The notes under the pieces are model-generated. The model worked only from the letters and a program-made list of their open reading frames with translations, was not told the DNA's origin and ran no database searches. A stretch of DNA of 64,000 bases from Neoscytalidium dimidiatum (taxonomy: Eukaryota; Ascomycota; Dothideomycetes; Botryosphaeriales; Botryosphaeriaceae): positions 2,480,001 through 2,544,000 of the forward strand of contig CM074700.1 in NCBI GenBank assembly GCA_037367355.1, given 5' to 3'. Below, piece after piece: positions 1 to 11,591 of this stretch. The translations under genes were made by a program, and so were the position numbers. How positions within the stretch are numbered: position 1 is the stretch's first letter; each line of letters starts with the position of its first letter.

Positions 1-323
1 CCACCCTGTCCCTTATAGCAGTGGCTGAATGCAATATGGTCATTTGTCAAAGGGAAATCCTCCTCTTCGATCTCCTTCAGACCCAGGACCAGCTTGGAGC
101 CCGGAGCAGCAGTCTTCCAGCTGCCCTCAGGCACAAGCGTGGCGCCAGCGGCTTCATACTCGGCGTCGTCGAAGATACGGCGGAGTTCGGGCTTCGGCGA
201 TGAGCGTTCGACCTCGACAGGGTAGCCTGCCTTAACCAGCGCGGCAATGGTCGAGGGCGCAAAAGAGCGATGCTCGAGCGGCTTGGATTCGGCGCGGAGG
301 AGGATGGTAGGGTACACCGACAT
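1..323 (-). CDS. LYS1: Saccharopine dehydrogenase (NAD+, L-lysine-forming), 5' part only
   Basis: The ATG is at 323 and the frame stays open to the left edge, giving the first ~107 residues. LYS1 catalyses the last step of the fungal alpha-aminoadipate pathway: saccharopine + NAD+ to lysine + 2-oxoglutarate. The N-terminus reads MSVYPTILLRAESKPLEHRS and continues with VPEGSWKTA, a GLKEIEEEDFPL stretch and HIAFSHCYKGQ. These match the start of yeast Lys1 closely, including the LRAE-KPLE opening, the GSWK segment and the H-x-HCYK active-site region. No intron is needed in the visible part. The rest of the gene, including the NAD-binding domain, lies off the window. Family assignment is firm; the exact start is supported by being the first ATG of the conserved frame. 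Confidence 0.93.
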   Translation of the reverse strand, partial: MSVYPTILLRAESKPLEHRSFAPSTIAALVKAGYPVEVERSSPKPELRRIFDDAEYEAAGATLVPEGSWKTAAPGSKLVLGLKEIEEEDFPLTNDHIAFSHCYKGQG

Positions 324-1699
324 GTTTGCGAAATTGATGCAGATTTTTAAAGGGATCTTGGGGTGAATTGGACAGGCGGAAGAATCACAGATCCTTCGGA
401 ACAAATTGTTGGGTCAATGAAGCTGTAGAGTGAGAGAAAGCTCGGGTTGGTTGTCGAGGAAAAGTATCGACTGAGCTTGGAGGGGTGACTCAATCTGCGG
501 GCGCGGCAACCATCACTGGCCGTGCTCTCCGACTCCGGCGGGGCAGAGATTTGCCCGTCGCGCCCTACTGTCAAATCTTCCCCACCCCATTCGCTCCTCA
601 TGTTATCTCATTCGAACAATCAATACTGCAAAGCAAGGTCTTGCTCTGGTCAAATGAAACGATCATCTGGACATAAAATCCATATCGATCCGCGGCCCAT
701 AAAATCAATATGACCAGTGGGACTTGAACTGCGGGATCACCAACTCTTCAGAGTTCTCAGATGCATAGATTTATGCACGTGTTGAGTAAGCCATAGCTGT
801 CTCCAATGAACCCTCATGCCTAGAATCGGCCTCAGTATCTATAAACAGAACTCCCGATGAGTCCGTATTGCTATCAAGTCATATGCATGCAACTTTTCCC
901 AATAGCCCCCTGGTTTATAGAGAGAGAGCCCTGCGCCACACGTGTTTGTCTCAAAAACCCCAAAATCAGAAGCGATCCAAGGCTCCGAATCTAGCTTGTT
1001 GCATCTGATCCTTTTAAATCCCTTGTTTCCACTGAGAAGTGGCCATTTAGTCACTAAACTTGCCAGCTGTAGATATTTTTTCAAAGATCTCGACTTTTGT
1101 CCATGTTCTTTCTATCTACGCCTCTGGGAACACTGCAAATTCACGATCACAAGCAGCCGATGTTAGTTTGCAACTGCCGATGCGGCTAAGTGCTCGGACG
1201 TCATCCTGCTGTCCAAAGCTACTCCAGCTTTAGTAAATTTAGGCGTTCAGACGTCATGGCTTTCGCTGTCAAGCTCGACTTGATCAAGTGATCGTCCCTC
1301 GGCAGGTCGGTACCTGAGAGAGTTTCCTATTCAAGTAGCGTTGCCTCGGCTCCTACCTTCTGTTATACACATCTTATTCCTTAAGCTTCTGCACTATGCC
1401 ATCTTAAGGAGTGACATGTTTCAGCTGAGGATGCTTCGCAACGGTTTCCTACGGTTGCATAACCGTATACAATCAATTGCTGCGTAAACACCACTTATTT
1501 GACTTTACGAAACCATGCCGAAAACGACCGAAAACTTGGTTCTTCTCGGGGCCCCCGCTCTTAGACTTGATATTGTTTGCGTTAGCAATATTCTCTCCTG
1601 AATGTTCAAAATGGAGCACAGGTCCGGCATCACTTCATCGCTTACACGACGTCCTCATTGCACCCTCCTGACTCAAAATTTGCCAATCAACCACTAGCC
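324..1699. other. Intergenic region between LYS1 and the lipase gene
   Basis: This 1.4-kb stretch lies between the divergent LYS1 start and the lipase start, so it should hold both promoters. Open frames inside are short and lack recognisable motifs. Near 655-725 there is a decayed inverted repeat resembling the 60-65 bp palindromic element described elsewhere in the window. No other gene is supported. Confidence 0.6.
655..725. repeat. Decayed copy of the ~65-bp palindromic element (possible)
   Basis: The left arm is near 655-676 (GATCATCTGGACATAAAA) and the right arm near 703-725 (ATATGACCAGTGGGACTT). Taken as reverse complements they share a CTGG-x-CATA core and resemble the arms of the better-preserved copies at 24.4, 40 and 46 kb, but with many differences. 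It is listed as a possible relic only. Confidence 0.3.
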
Positions 1700-2938
1700 A
1701 TGATCCCTCGCTGTGTCACCGTTGTATGCATTCTCGTTAATACCATCAGTCTTGCCGAGTTGCTAATAATAGGTTCTGAAGATTCCTGCTGTCCTCTTTC
1801 TTTCTACTTGCGCGTTGAGCGCCGGAATTCCACTTGCTAAACGCCAGAGTCCGGGGCCGACAGGTCAATATACCTAGACCTCTCCAGAAAATCCCAAACA
1901 CTAACCAATCTACAGTTTCTGACCAACTGTTCGCACAATTTGTCCGCTACGCAGACTTCTCAGCCGCAGCATATGCATCAGATTGCCCTAATCCCCCCTT
2001 TGGAGCCACTATCACCCATCGGATCGACAACCAGGACACAGATACTCAGGGTTTCGTAGCCCGGGCAGACGATGCTAAAGAGATCGTCATAGCCTTCCGT
2101 GGGACGTCTAATCTTGCGGATTTTGGAACCGATTTTGCGCAAGAGCTCGTCGCATACCAATCCGTGGGTGTGACTACTGCCTGCAATGACTGTCAGGTCA
2201 GTCGTCGGTGCCTGCACGGTTTCCCTCTCCTGAAGATCAGAGAAGGAGATACAGAGACGAGTTATGGCAATGATATTGCTAACCACTACTTAGGCACACG
2301 AAGGCTTCCTGCGCGCTTGGAACAGCGTTGCCCAAGAAACGCTTGATGCAGTCCGAGAGCAACTTTCTACCAGCCCGTCATACAGAGTTACAATTACGGG
2401 CCACTCCCTGGGCGCGTCCCTCGCCGCCCTTGCTACTCTCACTTTTGTTGACTCGGGTGTCGACGTAACTACCTACACGTTCGGCGAACCGCGCACCGGC
2501 AATGCCGCCTGGGCCGACTTCGTGGACCAGCAGGCCCCACCGGGCAAGATGTTCCGCGTTACACACGCCAATGACGGGGTACCGCAGACAATCCCTACAA
2601 GCGACGGATACAGACACCACTCGACCGAGTACTGGCAGAGAGATGATGCGACGCCGAGCGGCGTCTTCCAGTGTTCCGGGCAAGAACCGACGGTGAGTCC
2701 ATTTCACGACCACGACCGCGGACGAGATACTAATCTTCTCTAAAAGGACTGCAACAATTCGGTCAGGGGTACAGGCTTAGGTGTAAACGGAATCGGTATC
2801 AACGCTGCTCATTTGGAGTATTTGGGAATCTCGACCGGAAATCCGTTGGACGGCGGCGCTACGGCCTGCAATGGGAAGCCGCCGGGTATTCTCGGTGCCA
2901 TTGGTGGTTTCTTAGGAATCGGCAAAAGCAGCAAGTAA
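1700..2938 (+). CDS. Secreted class 3 lipase / feruloyl-esterase-like hydrolase
   Basis: An alpha/beta-hydrolase of the lipase class 3 family, close in pattern to fungal feruloyl esterase A. The core has CPNPP, an FRGTS oxyanion segment, a CNDC pair, the nucleophile elbow GHSLGASLAAL, YTFGEPRTGN, RVTHANDGVPQ (catalytic Asp) and, near the end, NAAHLEYLG (probable catalytic His). Introns 2197-2293 and 2693-2746 restore one frame, and the stop is TAA at 2936-2938. ATG 1700 opens a hydrophobic signal-like sequence (MIPRCVTVVCILVNTISLA). How that first exon joins the core at 1916 is unresolved. One option has introns ending at 1847 and 1915 around a 16-nt micro-exon, and another a single intron of about 1773-1915. 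The substrate (lipid or feruloyl ester) cannot be told from sequence. The gene converges on SDH4. Confidence 0.8.
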
Positions 2939-3609
2939 AGAGCAGTGTCTTATGTGGACTTCCAATGTCATCGGCCTGTTAGGTTTTCTGCACAACGGAT
3001 GTCGCCTTCAAGCGCGAGAGTTGACTCTACAAGTATTAAGACTTCAATAATTTTGATGGTTGTGACTGGTACTTTCTTGAATCCTGCAGTAAACATATCT
3101 GTTCCCCCTAGGCAGTCCGGTTGGTAGGTGAGCTGGAGTAACCGCGTGCAAAGGTCCAGGGAATATACTGAAGCCGTGCCCACTATGGAAACTTCGGGTT
3201 CCTCACAGTGATTAGAGAACCAATCGTTTATTACGCCATTAGTTGTTATTGTTGGAACTGCCGATACTCCCGTTTGAAATCGCGCTGGGTAAACATTGTC
3301 CCTGATGCTGAAGTCGGCAGATTCGGGAGATTTCGGGTAACGGATCGGCGCTTTGAAGCCTGTACAACACCTCAGCCTCCGTTGGCAACGAATCGCTGCG
3401 GCCTGAACTACAAAGGCGACCTGTTTGCTAAGGAGGATAAAAAGAATTGTCTGTTCGCTTCATTAAATACTCATTCCTGTACCAATGGCCAACCGCAAGC
3501 ACGCAGGAACGAATAAAGTAATACTAAATGGGCTAATTGTGGCTGTATGAAATGCATCCATTTGTCGCGACAAGAGCACCCTACACAAATCTATTTCTGA
3601 TGCATCCAT
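2939..3609. other. Convergent intergenic region between lipase and SDH4
   Basis: This is 671 bp between two 3' ends. It should hold both 3' UTRs and polyadenylation sites. A 102-codon open frame on the plus strand near 3208-3516 has no recognisable motif and is not called. Confidence 0.5.
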
Positions 3610-4303
3610 TTATTGCTTCGTGGTCCAGACCCTCTTGACGGCCTCGGTGATACCGACATCGTTTGTCTCGAACTCGTACACGCCGTATGCGACTAGCAAC
3701 GTGCCCGCATTCAGAAGCCAAGAGAAGATCCTGTACACACCAGGCACTCTATACTTGGGCAAGTAGTCGATGATTAAAGCCCTATATCAAGTCAGCACAT
3801 GTATTTAATTCACGATACGATTGCTGCGTACTGGAAGCCAATATGAGAGTGAAGGACGAGGAGAGCGCCGAGCACGGCATCAGTGATCGGGTTCAGGGTG
3901 CCCGCAGCGAAGGGAGCAACGGTCAGAGGAACGAGAGTAGCGGCAATGAGTCTGTCCATTCGCATTAGTCGTGCTCATCGCGGATAACAGAGCTTTTGAA
4001 CCTCTCAAACGACCAATGGTAGCTACCGTGGGCTGCTGAGACGGGCGGGACGGGAGCGGGGTCGTTGACGGTGCCCTGGATGCGCTGAGGCAGCGGAGGG
4101 AGAATTGCCCTGCTGGCAGAGGCGTGGAAGGGCGCGACTCTCGCGGCGGGAAGGGCGTCGCGAACGAAGGAGGGCTTGACCAGCGTGCGGGCCAGCGGGG
4201 AGTTGAGGCGGAACGCCGACGCGGCAGGCGTTCTGGTGGTCAACAGACGCGAAGTAGGCGCAGCCTGGCAGGCGCGCAGGGTCGGTCGCACGATAGATGA
4301 CAT
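3610..4303 (-). CDS. SDH4: Succinate dehydrogenase membrane anchor subunit (CybS)
   Basis: The small membrane anchor of respiratory complex II, which with SDH3 binds ubiquinone and haem b in the inner mitochondrial membrane. Three exons (4303-4002, 3951-3832, 3781-3610) give 197 residues, normal for the family; introns 3952-4001 and 3782-3831 are both 50 nt. The N-terminus (MSSIVRPTLRACQAAPTSRL...) is rich in Arg, Ser and Ala like a mitochondrial presequence. After the first splice comes YHWSFER-LIAATLVPLTVAPFAAG, then NPITDAVLGALLVLHSHIGFQ with the probable haem-ligand His in HSHIGF. The C-terminal helix ends in YEFETNDVGITEAVKRVW. It is transcribed divergently from the MPP beta gene over a 252-bp gap, so the two may share control. 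Confidence 0.93.
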
Positions 4304-4555
4304 TTTGAATCGCGATGGGGGTTGCAGTAGGACCGCGAGTGCAGGCGCTGGAGACCGTCGACATCACCGTTCGAACGAATGCCGAGGTCACCCGCTGATC
4401 GCGCCAAGAAAACAGTAAGCAAGTGGTGATTGGCTGGGGCCCTACGACGGCCGGCTTGCAAAATCGCCAGAAGCAACATCACTGCACCGCTGCAGCTTCC
4501 GACCACCCAACACCATCCCTCCGTATCCCGCCGCATCCTCCCCGCATACCTCGCC
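4304..4555. promoter_or_regulatory. Shared divergent promoter of SDH4 and MPP beta, with CCAAT box
   Basis: This 252-bp gap separates the start codons of two nuclear genes for mitochondrial proteins. It contains TGATTGGC at 4427-4434, the reverse complement of CCAATCA, the consensus for the HAP/CCAAT-binding complex that controls respiratory genes in fungi. The motif is visible; its use is inferred. Confidence 0.6.
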
Positions 4556-6212
4556 ATGGCTTCTCGGCGGCTAGCGTTCAACCTGCAGCAGGCCATGCGC
4601 AGCCGCGCGGCCCTCAGCTCCGTCCGTTCGCCGTTGACCAGAGGCCTGGCCACTCCGCTCAGTTACGGCGCGAAGACGGAGACCACCACCCTCAGCAACG
4701 GCTTCACGGTATGCGCCATCGCGCACAGCCCACTCGCGCCAATGCTGACTCAATTGATTTCAGATCGCCACCGAGCATTCGCCCTGGGCTCAGACCTCAA
4801 CTGTTGGCGTGTGGATCGACGCCGGCAGCCGCGCGGAGACGGACAAGACCAATGGCACCGCGCACTTCCTGGAGCACCTTGCCTTCAAGGTACGAGACAC
4901 TCGGGAGATTCCAAATGAATGGGGCTGAGACAATTGTGTACAGGGAACTCAGAAGCGCACCCAGCAGCAGCTTGAGCTTGAGATCGAGAACATGGGTGGT
5001 CACCTCAACGCCTACACTTCGGTGCGTCCGCTCGTCCGCTCGTCCCCCGAACACTACTAATCCAGAGCAGCGCGAGAACACCGTCTACTATGCCAAGTCC
5101 TTCAACTCCGATGTCCCGAACACCGTCGACATCCTGGCCGATATTCTTCAGAACTCCAAGCTCGAGACCTCTGCCATTGAGCGTGAGCGTGATGTCATCC
5201 TTCGCGAGCAGGAGGAGGTTGACAAGCAACTTGAGGAGGTGGTCTTCGACCATCTGCACGCTACCGCCTTTCAGGGCCAGCCCCTCGGTAGGACCATCCT
5301 GGGTCCGAAGGAGAATATCCAGTCCATCCAGCGCGACGACCTTGTCAACTACATCAAGACCAACTATACCGCTGACCGCATGGTTCTTGTCGGAGCCGGT
5401 GGCATTCCTCACGCCCAGCTTGTTGAGCTTGCCGAGAAGCACTTCGCCGGCCTCCCCACTGCTCCCCCGGCTGCTCTCTCCTCTATCGCTGCTGCCCAAA
5501 AGGCCAAGCCCGACTTCATCGGCTCTGAGGTTAGGATCCGTGATGACACCATGCCCACCGCCAATATCGCCATTGCCGTTGAGGGTGTGAGCTGGAAGGA
5601 CGATGACTACTTCACTGCTCTCGTTGCTCAGGCCATTGTCGGTAACTGGGATCGCGCTATGGGCAGCTCTCCCTACCTTGGCAGCAAGCTCAGCACTTTC
5701 GTCCACAACAACAACCTCGCCAATAGCTTCATGAGCTTCTCCACTAGCTACAGCGACACTGGGTAAGATCAAATCTAAGGAAAGTGGCCGTCTGTTCAAC
5801 TCTATACTGACAAGTTTGTAGTCTCTGGGGTATCTACCTTGTTACCGACGCTGTCACCCGCATCGACGACCTTGTCCACTTCACTCTTCGCGAGTGGTCT
5901 CGCCTGTCGTTTAATGTCAGCGAGGCCGAGACTGAGCGCGCCAAGGCTCAGCTTAAGGCTTCTATCCTTCTGTCGTTGGACGGCACCACCGCCACCGCTG
6001 AGGATATCGGTCGCCAGATCATCACCACTGGCCGCCGCCTGGCACCCGAGGAGGTCGAGCGTGTTGTTGGCGCTATCACTGCTAACGATGTTATGGAGTT
6101 CGCGCAAAGAAAGCTGTGGGACCGCGACGTGGCCGTTTCGGCTGTTGGCCAGATCGAGGGTCTGCTGGACTACGCTAGAATCAGGGGCGACATGAGCAGG
6201 AACGTGAGCTAG
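4556..6212 (+). CDS. MAS1: Mitochondrial processing peptidase, beta (catalytic) subunit
   Basis: An M16 metallopeptidase that removes presequences from imported proteins in the mitochondrial matrix as a heterodimer with the alpha subunit. Five exons (4556-4708, 4764-4889, 4944-5021, 5068-5762, 5822-6212) give 480 residues, the usual size. A short presequence ([20 protein letters not shown]) precedes the core [29 protein letters not shown]. The inverted zinc motif HFLEH sits at residues 85-89, which marks the catalytic beta rather than the alpha subunit, followed by [21 protein letters not shown] downstream E-rich helix ([17 protein letters not shown]) should supply the third zinc ligand. The acceptor of intron 3 must be the AG at 5066-5067 to keep the frame. 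The C-terminal half carries the second M16 domain ([16 protein letters not shown]). Confidence 0.95.
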
Positions 6213-6951
6213 ATGGCGGAAGTATGATGTACCCAATAGTAGCGGATATAGAAGAGAGGTCGCGTGTAAACTTAGCCCCCTAGTTTCCTTGCTGTACAAA
6301 TCTCCTTATTGTTGTTCATGAGACGTAGAAGCATGCAGGACTCAAGGGGTGAAACTGAGTTGCGTGAAGAACCGCTGTGCATTGCCTCAGAGTTCTTGCA
6401 ATGGGTAAATCAGCAAGTGCTCAAGCCACGGTGTGATGGGCAAGATAGCAGCGATTGAGGCTTTCTCGCATCGCAACCGCCAGAAGTCACACGAGTGAAC
6501 AGAAATCTGCAACCTGGGAATACTTATAGCTATGTGGATGCACACAGAAGGCTGCAATGAGGCACTGTCTCGCAGGATTTGAGGACTTCAAAACCATCGA
6601 GTTCCAACACAATCCGGTGCAGGGCCCACACTTCGGAAAGGTGTGGAAGGCGTTGGATGATATCGGGGCTTTTCGGATGATTGTCCGCTTACCCGACGCG
6701 GGACTCTCGCACAATCAACGCAGCGCATATCAACACGCAAAACAAGTAGGCAATCACAAAATGTACAAAGTCCGCTCAGAAATCTTCGATCTTGATGATG
6801 ATTGAATGATCAGAAAAGTAATTTACAGGCGAGAGGAGTTCAATTGGCCCCCACGGCCCTTTCCTTCATGCCAATTACTTCCGGCTGTTTCCCTAGGCTA
6901 ATAGCGATTGTTGTTAATTTTCTGAAAACTCATGCAAATCAGAGGGCCAGT
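6213..6951. other. Convergent intergenic region between MPP beta and IF1
   Basis: This 739-bp stretch is between two 3' ends. Small overlapping open frames near 6487-6805 on both strands lack known motifs. Nothing beyond expected 3' UTRs is supported. Confidence 0.5.
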
Positions 6952-7464
6952 TTAGTTCAGCTCACCACCCTGGTTCTTCGTGAGGTCGTCGCTGTTGGAA
7001 GAAGTGTACGGTTAGCCAACCATGTTCCGAGGTCGGTGTGGGGTGGGGGGAAGCGAGGGAAAACGAACATGTGCCTGTCGAGCTCGTCGAGGTGCTCCCT
7101 CTGCTTCTTGAGCTTCTCCTTCAACGCCAGCAGCCTGTATCATACAAGAGTCAGCGATTGATCCATATCTCTCTTGCGAATCCATTGCATTGGCCGGCGT
7201 GAAGCTCACTTTCTCTTCTCCTCCTGGCGGATGTAGAGCTCCTCGTTGGCGGCCTCGCGCTTGTTGAAGGCATCGCTATAGAGGTCAAACCGTCAGCATC
7301 AGATTCAGATACGGAGGCCAAGGATGCTCGGGTGCTTACCTGGCCTTCTCACCGCCAGGGCGGACCGCCCCAGTGTCGCCAGCAGCCATGACGCGGACGG
7401 AGGTACTGAACGGGCGGGCAGCCGCGGGGGTGCGGAGAGGGCGGGTGAAGGTAGTGCGGAGCAT
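6952..7464 (-). CDS. INH1: Mitochondrial F1F0-ATPase inhibitor protein IF1
   Basis: A small matrix protein that binds the F1 catalytic interface and blocks ATP hydrolysis when the membrane potential collapses. Four exons (7464-7340, 7275-7210, 7134-7069, 6991-6952) give 98 residues. The presequence is MLRTTFTRPLRTPAAARPFS. The mature part has the conserved inhibitory segment GAVRPGGEKAR-SDAFNKREAA, then NEELYIRQEEKRK and a long charged coiled-coil helix LLALKEKLKEQREHLDELDR that ends HIDDLTKNQGGELN. Introns are 7276-7339, 7135-7209 and 6992-7068. The last has a weak donor (GTTCGT) but a strong branch site (GGCTAACC) and acceptor, and only this splice gives the family-typical ending. The upstream CCAAT box suggests control with other respiratory genes. 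Confidence 0.93.
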
Positions 7465-9319
7465 TATTATCGCTAGGTCAACATTAACTTGCCGCTGGGG
7501 AGCTGATGAGGGTTGGGGGCGTTCACATTTCGCGGTTGGAGGTGGTGCGATGGATGTCGGGTTGGCGGCGTAGCAGACGCGAACCGGGCTGGAGCTTTGT
7601 CGAAGCTGCGAGCGCGCGCCCAGGCCACCATCCAATGACGTTACTGGGGTATTCAATCACGTGCAACGTCACCCACTCCTTCTCCATCTGGAGATCTGAG
7701 GAGACGTCCGGGGAAGAGCGAGGCAGGGTGGCATGATCCGGTGCGGAGTGGCATTTGCTGTTCCAGTGGTTGCAGGCCGTCGTCACAAGACATCCGCGCA
7801 GATACACGTGCAGGTGAGGGAGGAGTCTTACATAGCACAGAGCTGCGGTGGGTAGTCGGATGGATGCCCTTTGACGTCTTGGTGAATGGCACAACTCCCC
7901 ACAGGCAATGACTCTGCGGTGACCTGCTGCTTTTCAGACCCTGAGCAAGGCTTGCAGCCGATCGACCGACGCGATGATGCTCTCCCGCAGCCCAAGATCC
8001 TCGGACATGTGTGCGTTTGCTTCAGGTCTCGTCGTTTCTCGACCGAGCGCCCAATCAGGCGCGCGCTGCTGCCCGGGCCAGAAATTTCGCTGGCACATCC
8101 CAGATAACGCAAAGAGACAGGAATCACTGCCCGGGCAGGGCACGCTGTCGTTCACAAGGTGAGGCGACAGAACGGCTGCCACAGCCGCCCAGTAGCCCGG
8201 CTCCCCTTATCATCATCAAGGCGCGCCCCTGTGGGAGACGGATGTCATAGAAGCGCACGTGATGACCCGGCGGTCCTGATCTGCCCCTGAGCTGCCCGGC
8301 GCAGAACGTCTCTCAATGCTAAGCCGTTTGATGCACTCAGGGAGGCAAAGATACGGGAAGGGCTAGTCGCATCGGGCACGCGCGAGTCCAGCCTTACCTG
8401 CGGCCATGACGCGCAATGGCGCACCTCCCGGACGGCGTGACTGAGGTGGCTCTTAAGATTGCGACAGCAGGGCGGGCACCCAACGGGCGCACGCTGGCAG
8501 TGAGTCACGGGTTTGCCGCGGCGTGGTGCGGGTGCGCTGGCGCGCGTTGGTTGTATCGTTCGCTCTTGACGGGGCCGGGCAGGGCGGTGGGCGTAATGGC
8601 CCCGTTGACTCGCTTATTAAGGCCCCTTCCACTTCATCTTTGACTTCCACTTGAGCCCGATCGTCTCGAACGTCAACAAACACCCCTCGCCCGACTCCAA
8701 TCCATCCTCTCGCGCCCACCGTCGCCGCAGGCTCTATTTCTTCAGCATCCAACCTCGCACCCCCTTCCTCTACGCCTCCGTCGACCACTGCCGCAGGCTT
8801 TCCATCAGGTGAGAGACACAAGCCCCGTTCTTTCGTCATCCGTTCAGCCTCCTGGCTCCTGCCCGTCGAGCGCTGCGCCTGCAACTCGCTGCACGCCGCG
8901 CCGCCCCGCGCCCACCATATCAGCGCGAGCGCGACGCCGCCCGCTGCATCGCAGAACGAGTCCACGCATTGCGCGCCCGCCTTGCCCCACCCTGACGGCC
9001 TGACTCCTTTACGACTGCACCCCTTCGTCGACCCGACCTGCCTTCATTCCAGCGGCGCGATTCGCTCCTACCATCGCTCCGCCGTCTCGCGTGCCCGCAG
9101 CCGCCGCCGCCGCCTGCACACTGATTCACTGCGCTGGACCGTGTTGGCTGCGACGCGCCGGCCACTCTGCCCCGCGCTCCGCTTCGTTCATACCTTCCTC
9201 CGAACTCCGGCGGCAACCACGCGTTGCGCATCTCGCCCACCATCACACCGCACTCTATCTCCTCGCAATTCAAACCCCGCTAACATTGCGATCCGTAGAT
9301 CACCAATTTCCACGTCACC
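7465..9319. other. Intergenic region between IF1 and 14-3-3 genes
   Basis: These 1.9 kb separate two divergent start codons. The left part should hold the IF1 promoter, with CCAAT at 7632-7636 overlapping a TGACGT. From about 8620 to 9319 the plus strand is strongly C/T-rich, consistent with a long 5' leader of the 14-3-3 gene. Open frames here are GC-driven and have no motifs. Confidence 0.5.
7632..7641 (+). promoter_or_regulatory. CCAAT box overlapping a TGACGT half-CRE upstream of IF1
   Basis: CCAATGACGT lies about 168 bp upstream of the IF1 start codon. CCAAT is the HAP-complex core and TGACGT is a bZIP half-site. The sequence is visible; a regulatory role is inferred. Confidence 0.4.
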
Positions 9320-10340
<1,021 letters not shown>

Positions 10341-11554
10341 ATGCCTTCCGACGTCACGCTCCGGTGACTGGTGTGATGGGGGTTTCATAGTTGGCATTCC
10401 ATTGGACGAGGATCAAAAAAAATTTAGCCACACAAGGGATTCCTTGGGTCGGCAAAGTGGGGCTGTATCGGTCTTTCTTTGCTTCTAAAGATTCCGTTCA
10501 ATTTTGCTTAAACCCTAGAAGTTTGCGATAACCCCCCGGTCTCCTTTCCCCTTTTCTTACCCTACGGCCCTCAATCCCCCTTTGTCGTCCACATCACGAT
10601 AGCACGTTCCTGCTCGTCTGTATGGTCTTAGACCCTCTCATGAAATCAAATGCCAAAGAACTCTTTCAAGGATTTTAATCGAATCCCCCCTTTTGCAACC
10701 ACGTAGTCATGTTCGATTCATTTTGCGCCTTATGCTTTGATAGTACACACATTCGCCAATGATTTTCTGTTTTTTTCACGTGGGGGTCGTCTAGAGTGGA
10801 CGACGGGGTGTTTTCTGGAACACGAGCTAGAATTAACATGGAAGAATGGAAGGTCTTACACTGGAAGATCAAGAGCATGTGCCTCTTGTTTCCTCGGGCA
10901 TGTGATCATCAGCATTGACGCTAATTCTCAGCATTGGCGCTTTCCTCCAGCGCCCCCAGGAAGGGCGAAGATCGGGATTGCGAAAGCTCGATCGTCGTCA
11001 GATCTGCCATGTCGGCCGGGTGGGCAATATATTGACTGTATGGGGAGGATAGTCTGACGTACTTCCACGAGGATGCTGTCATAAGGCACTCGGTTTGCGG
11101 GATACTTCTGGGCGTCTTCGAGAGGACTGCACACACAATTTCGGTTTTTTTTTTTTTTTGGTTTTTTTAAACCAGCCGAACGCTCTCTTGACAACCGGTG
11201 TGGTTTGGCTGCTGTTTGGTACGACCAGCTTTGCTTGTGAGCTCAGACCTTTATACATGTGTCAGCCGCAAGGCGTCAAGCGATGCGGCTCCGATCGATA
11301 CGGTACGGAGCCGTCTGCATCATCTCTCAAAACGTGCACGGGACGCCGTCCGCGTCGATGCCCGACGTCTAGAAACACGAGGACCGCCGGAGCGAGCGAA
11401 GGAAGGGGAAAGGGACATGAGCATCATATCACCCTCGTTTCCCCGGCTCGCATAGACGTGAAACATGCAGATCAGGGAAAGCTGAAGCGTCAGGGTGCGG
11501 TCCGGGAAGACCGATATTTAGCATGCTTGCACAAAAATCTGTACGCAAGCGTTT

Positions 11555-11591
11555 GTGAGTGTGTGTGTGCGCGCGCGCGCGCGTGTGTGTA
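11555..11591. repeat. Alternating GT/GC tract
   Basis: An uninterrupted alternating purine-pyrimidine run with a (GC)n centre flanked by (GT)n on each side. Such tracts favour left-handed Z-DNA. It lies in gene-free sequence. Confidence 0.85.

Noticed and set aside
5005..5799. 264-codon minus-strand frame inside the MPP beta gene
   Set aside because: Shadow of the conserved plus-strand coding frame of MPP beta.
6487..6805. Overlapping small open frames on both strands between MPP beta and IF1
   Set aside because: No motifs and located where two 3' UTRs are expected.
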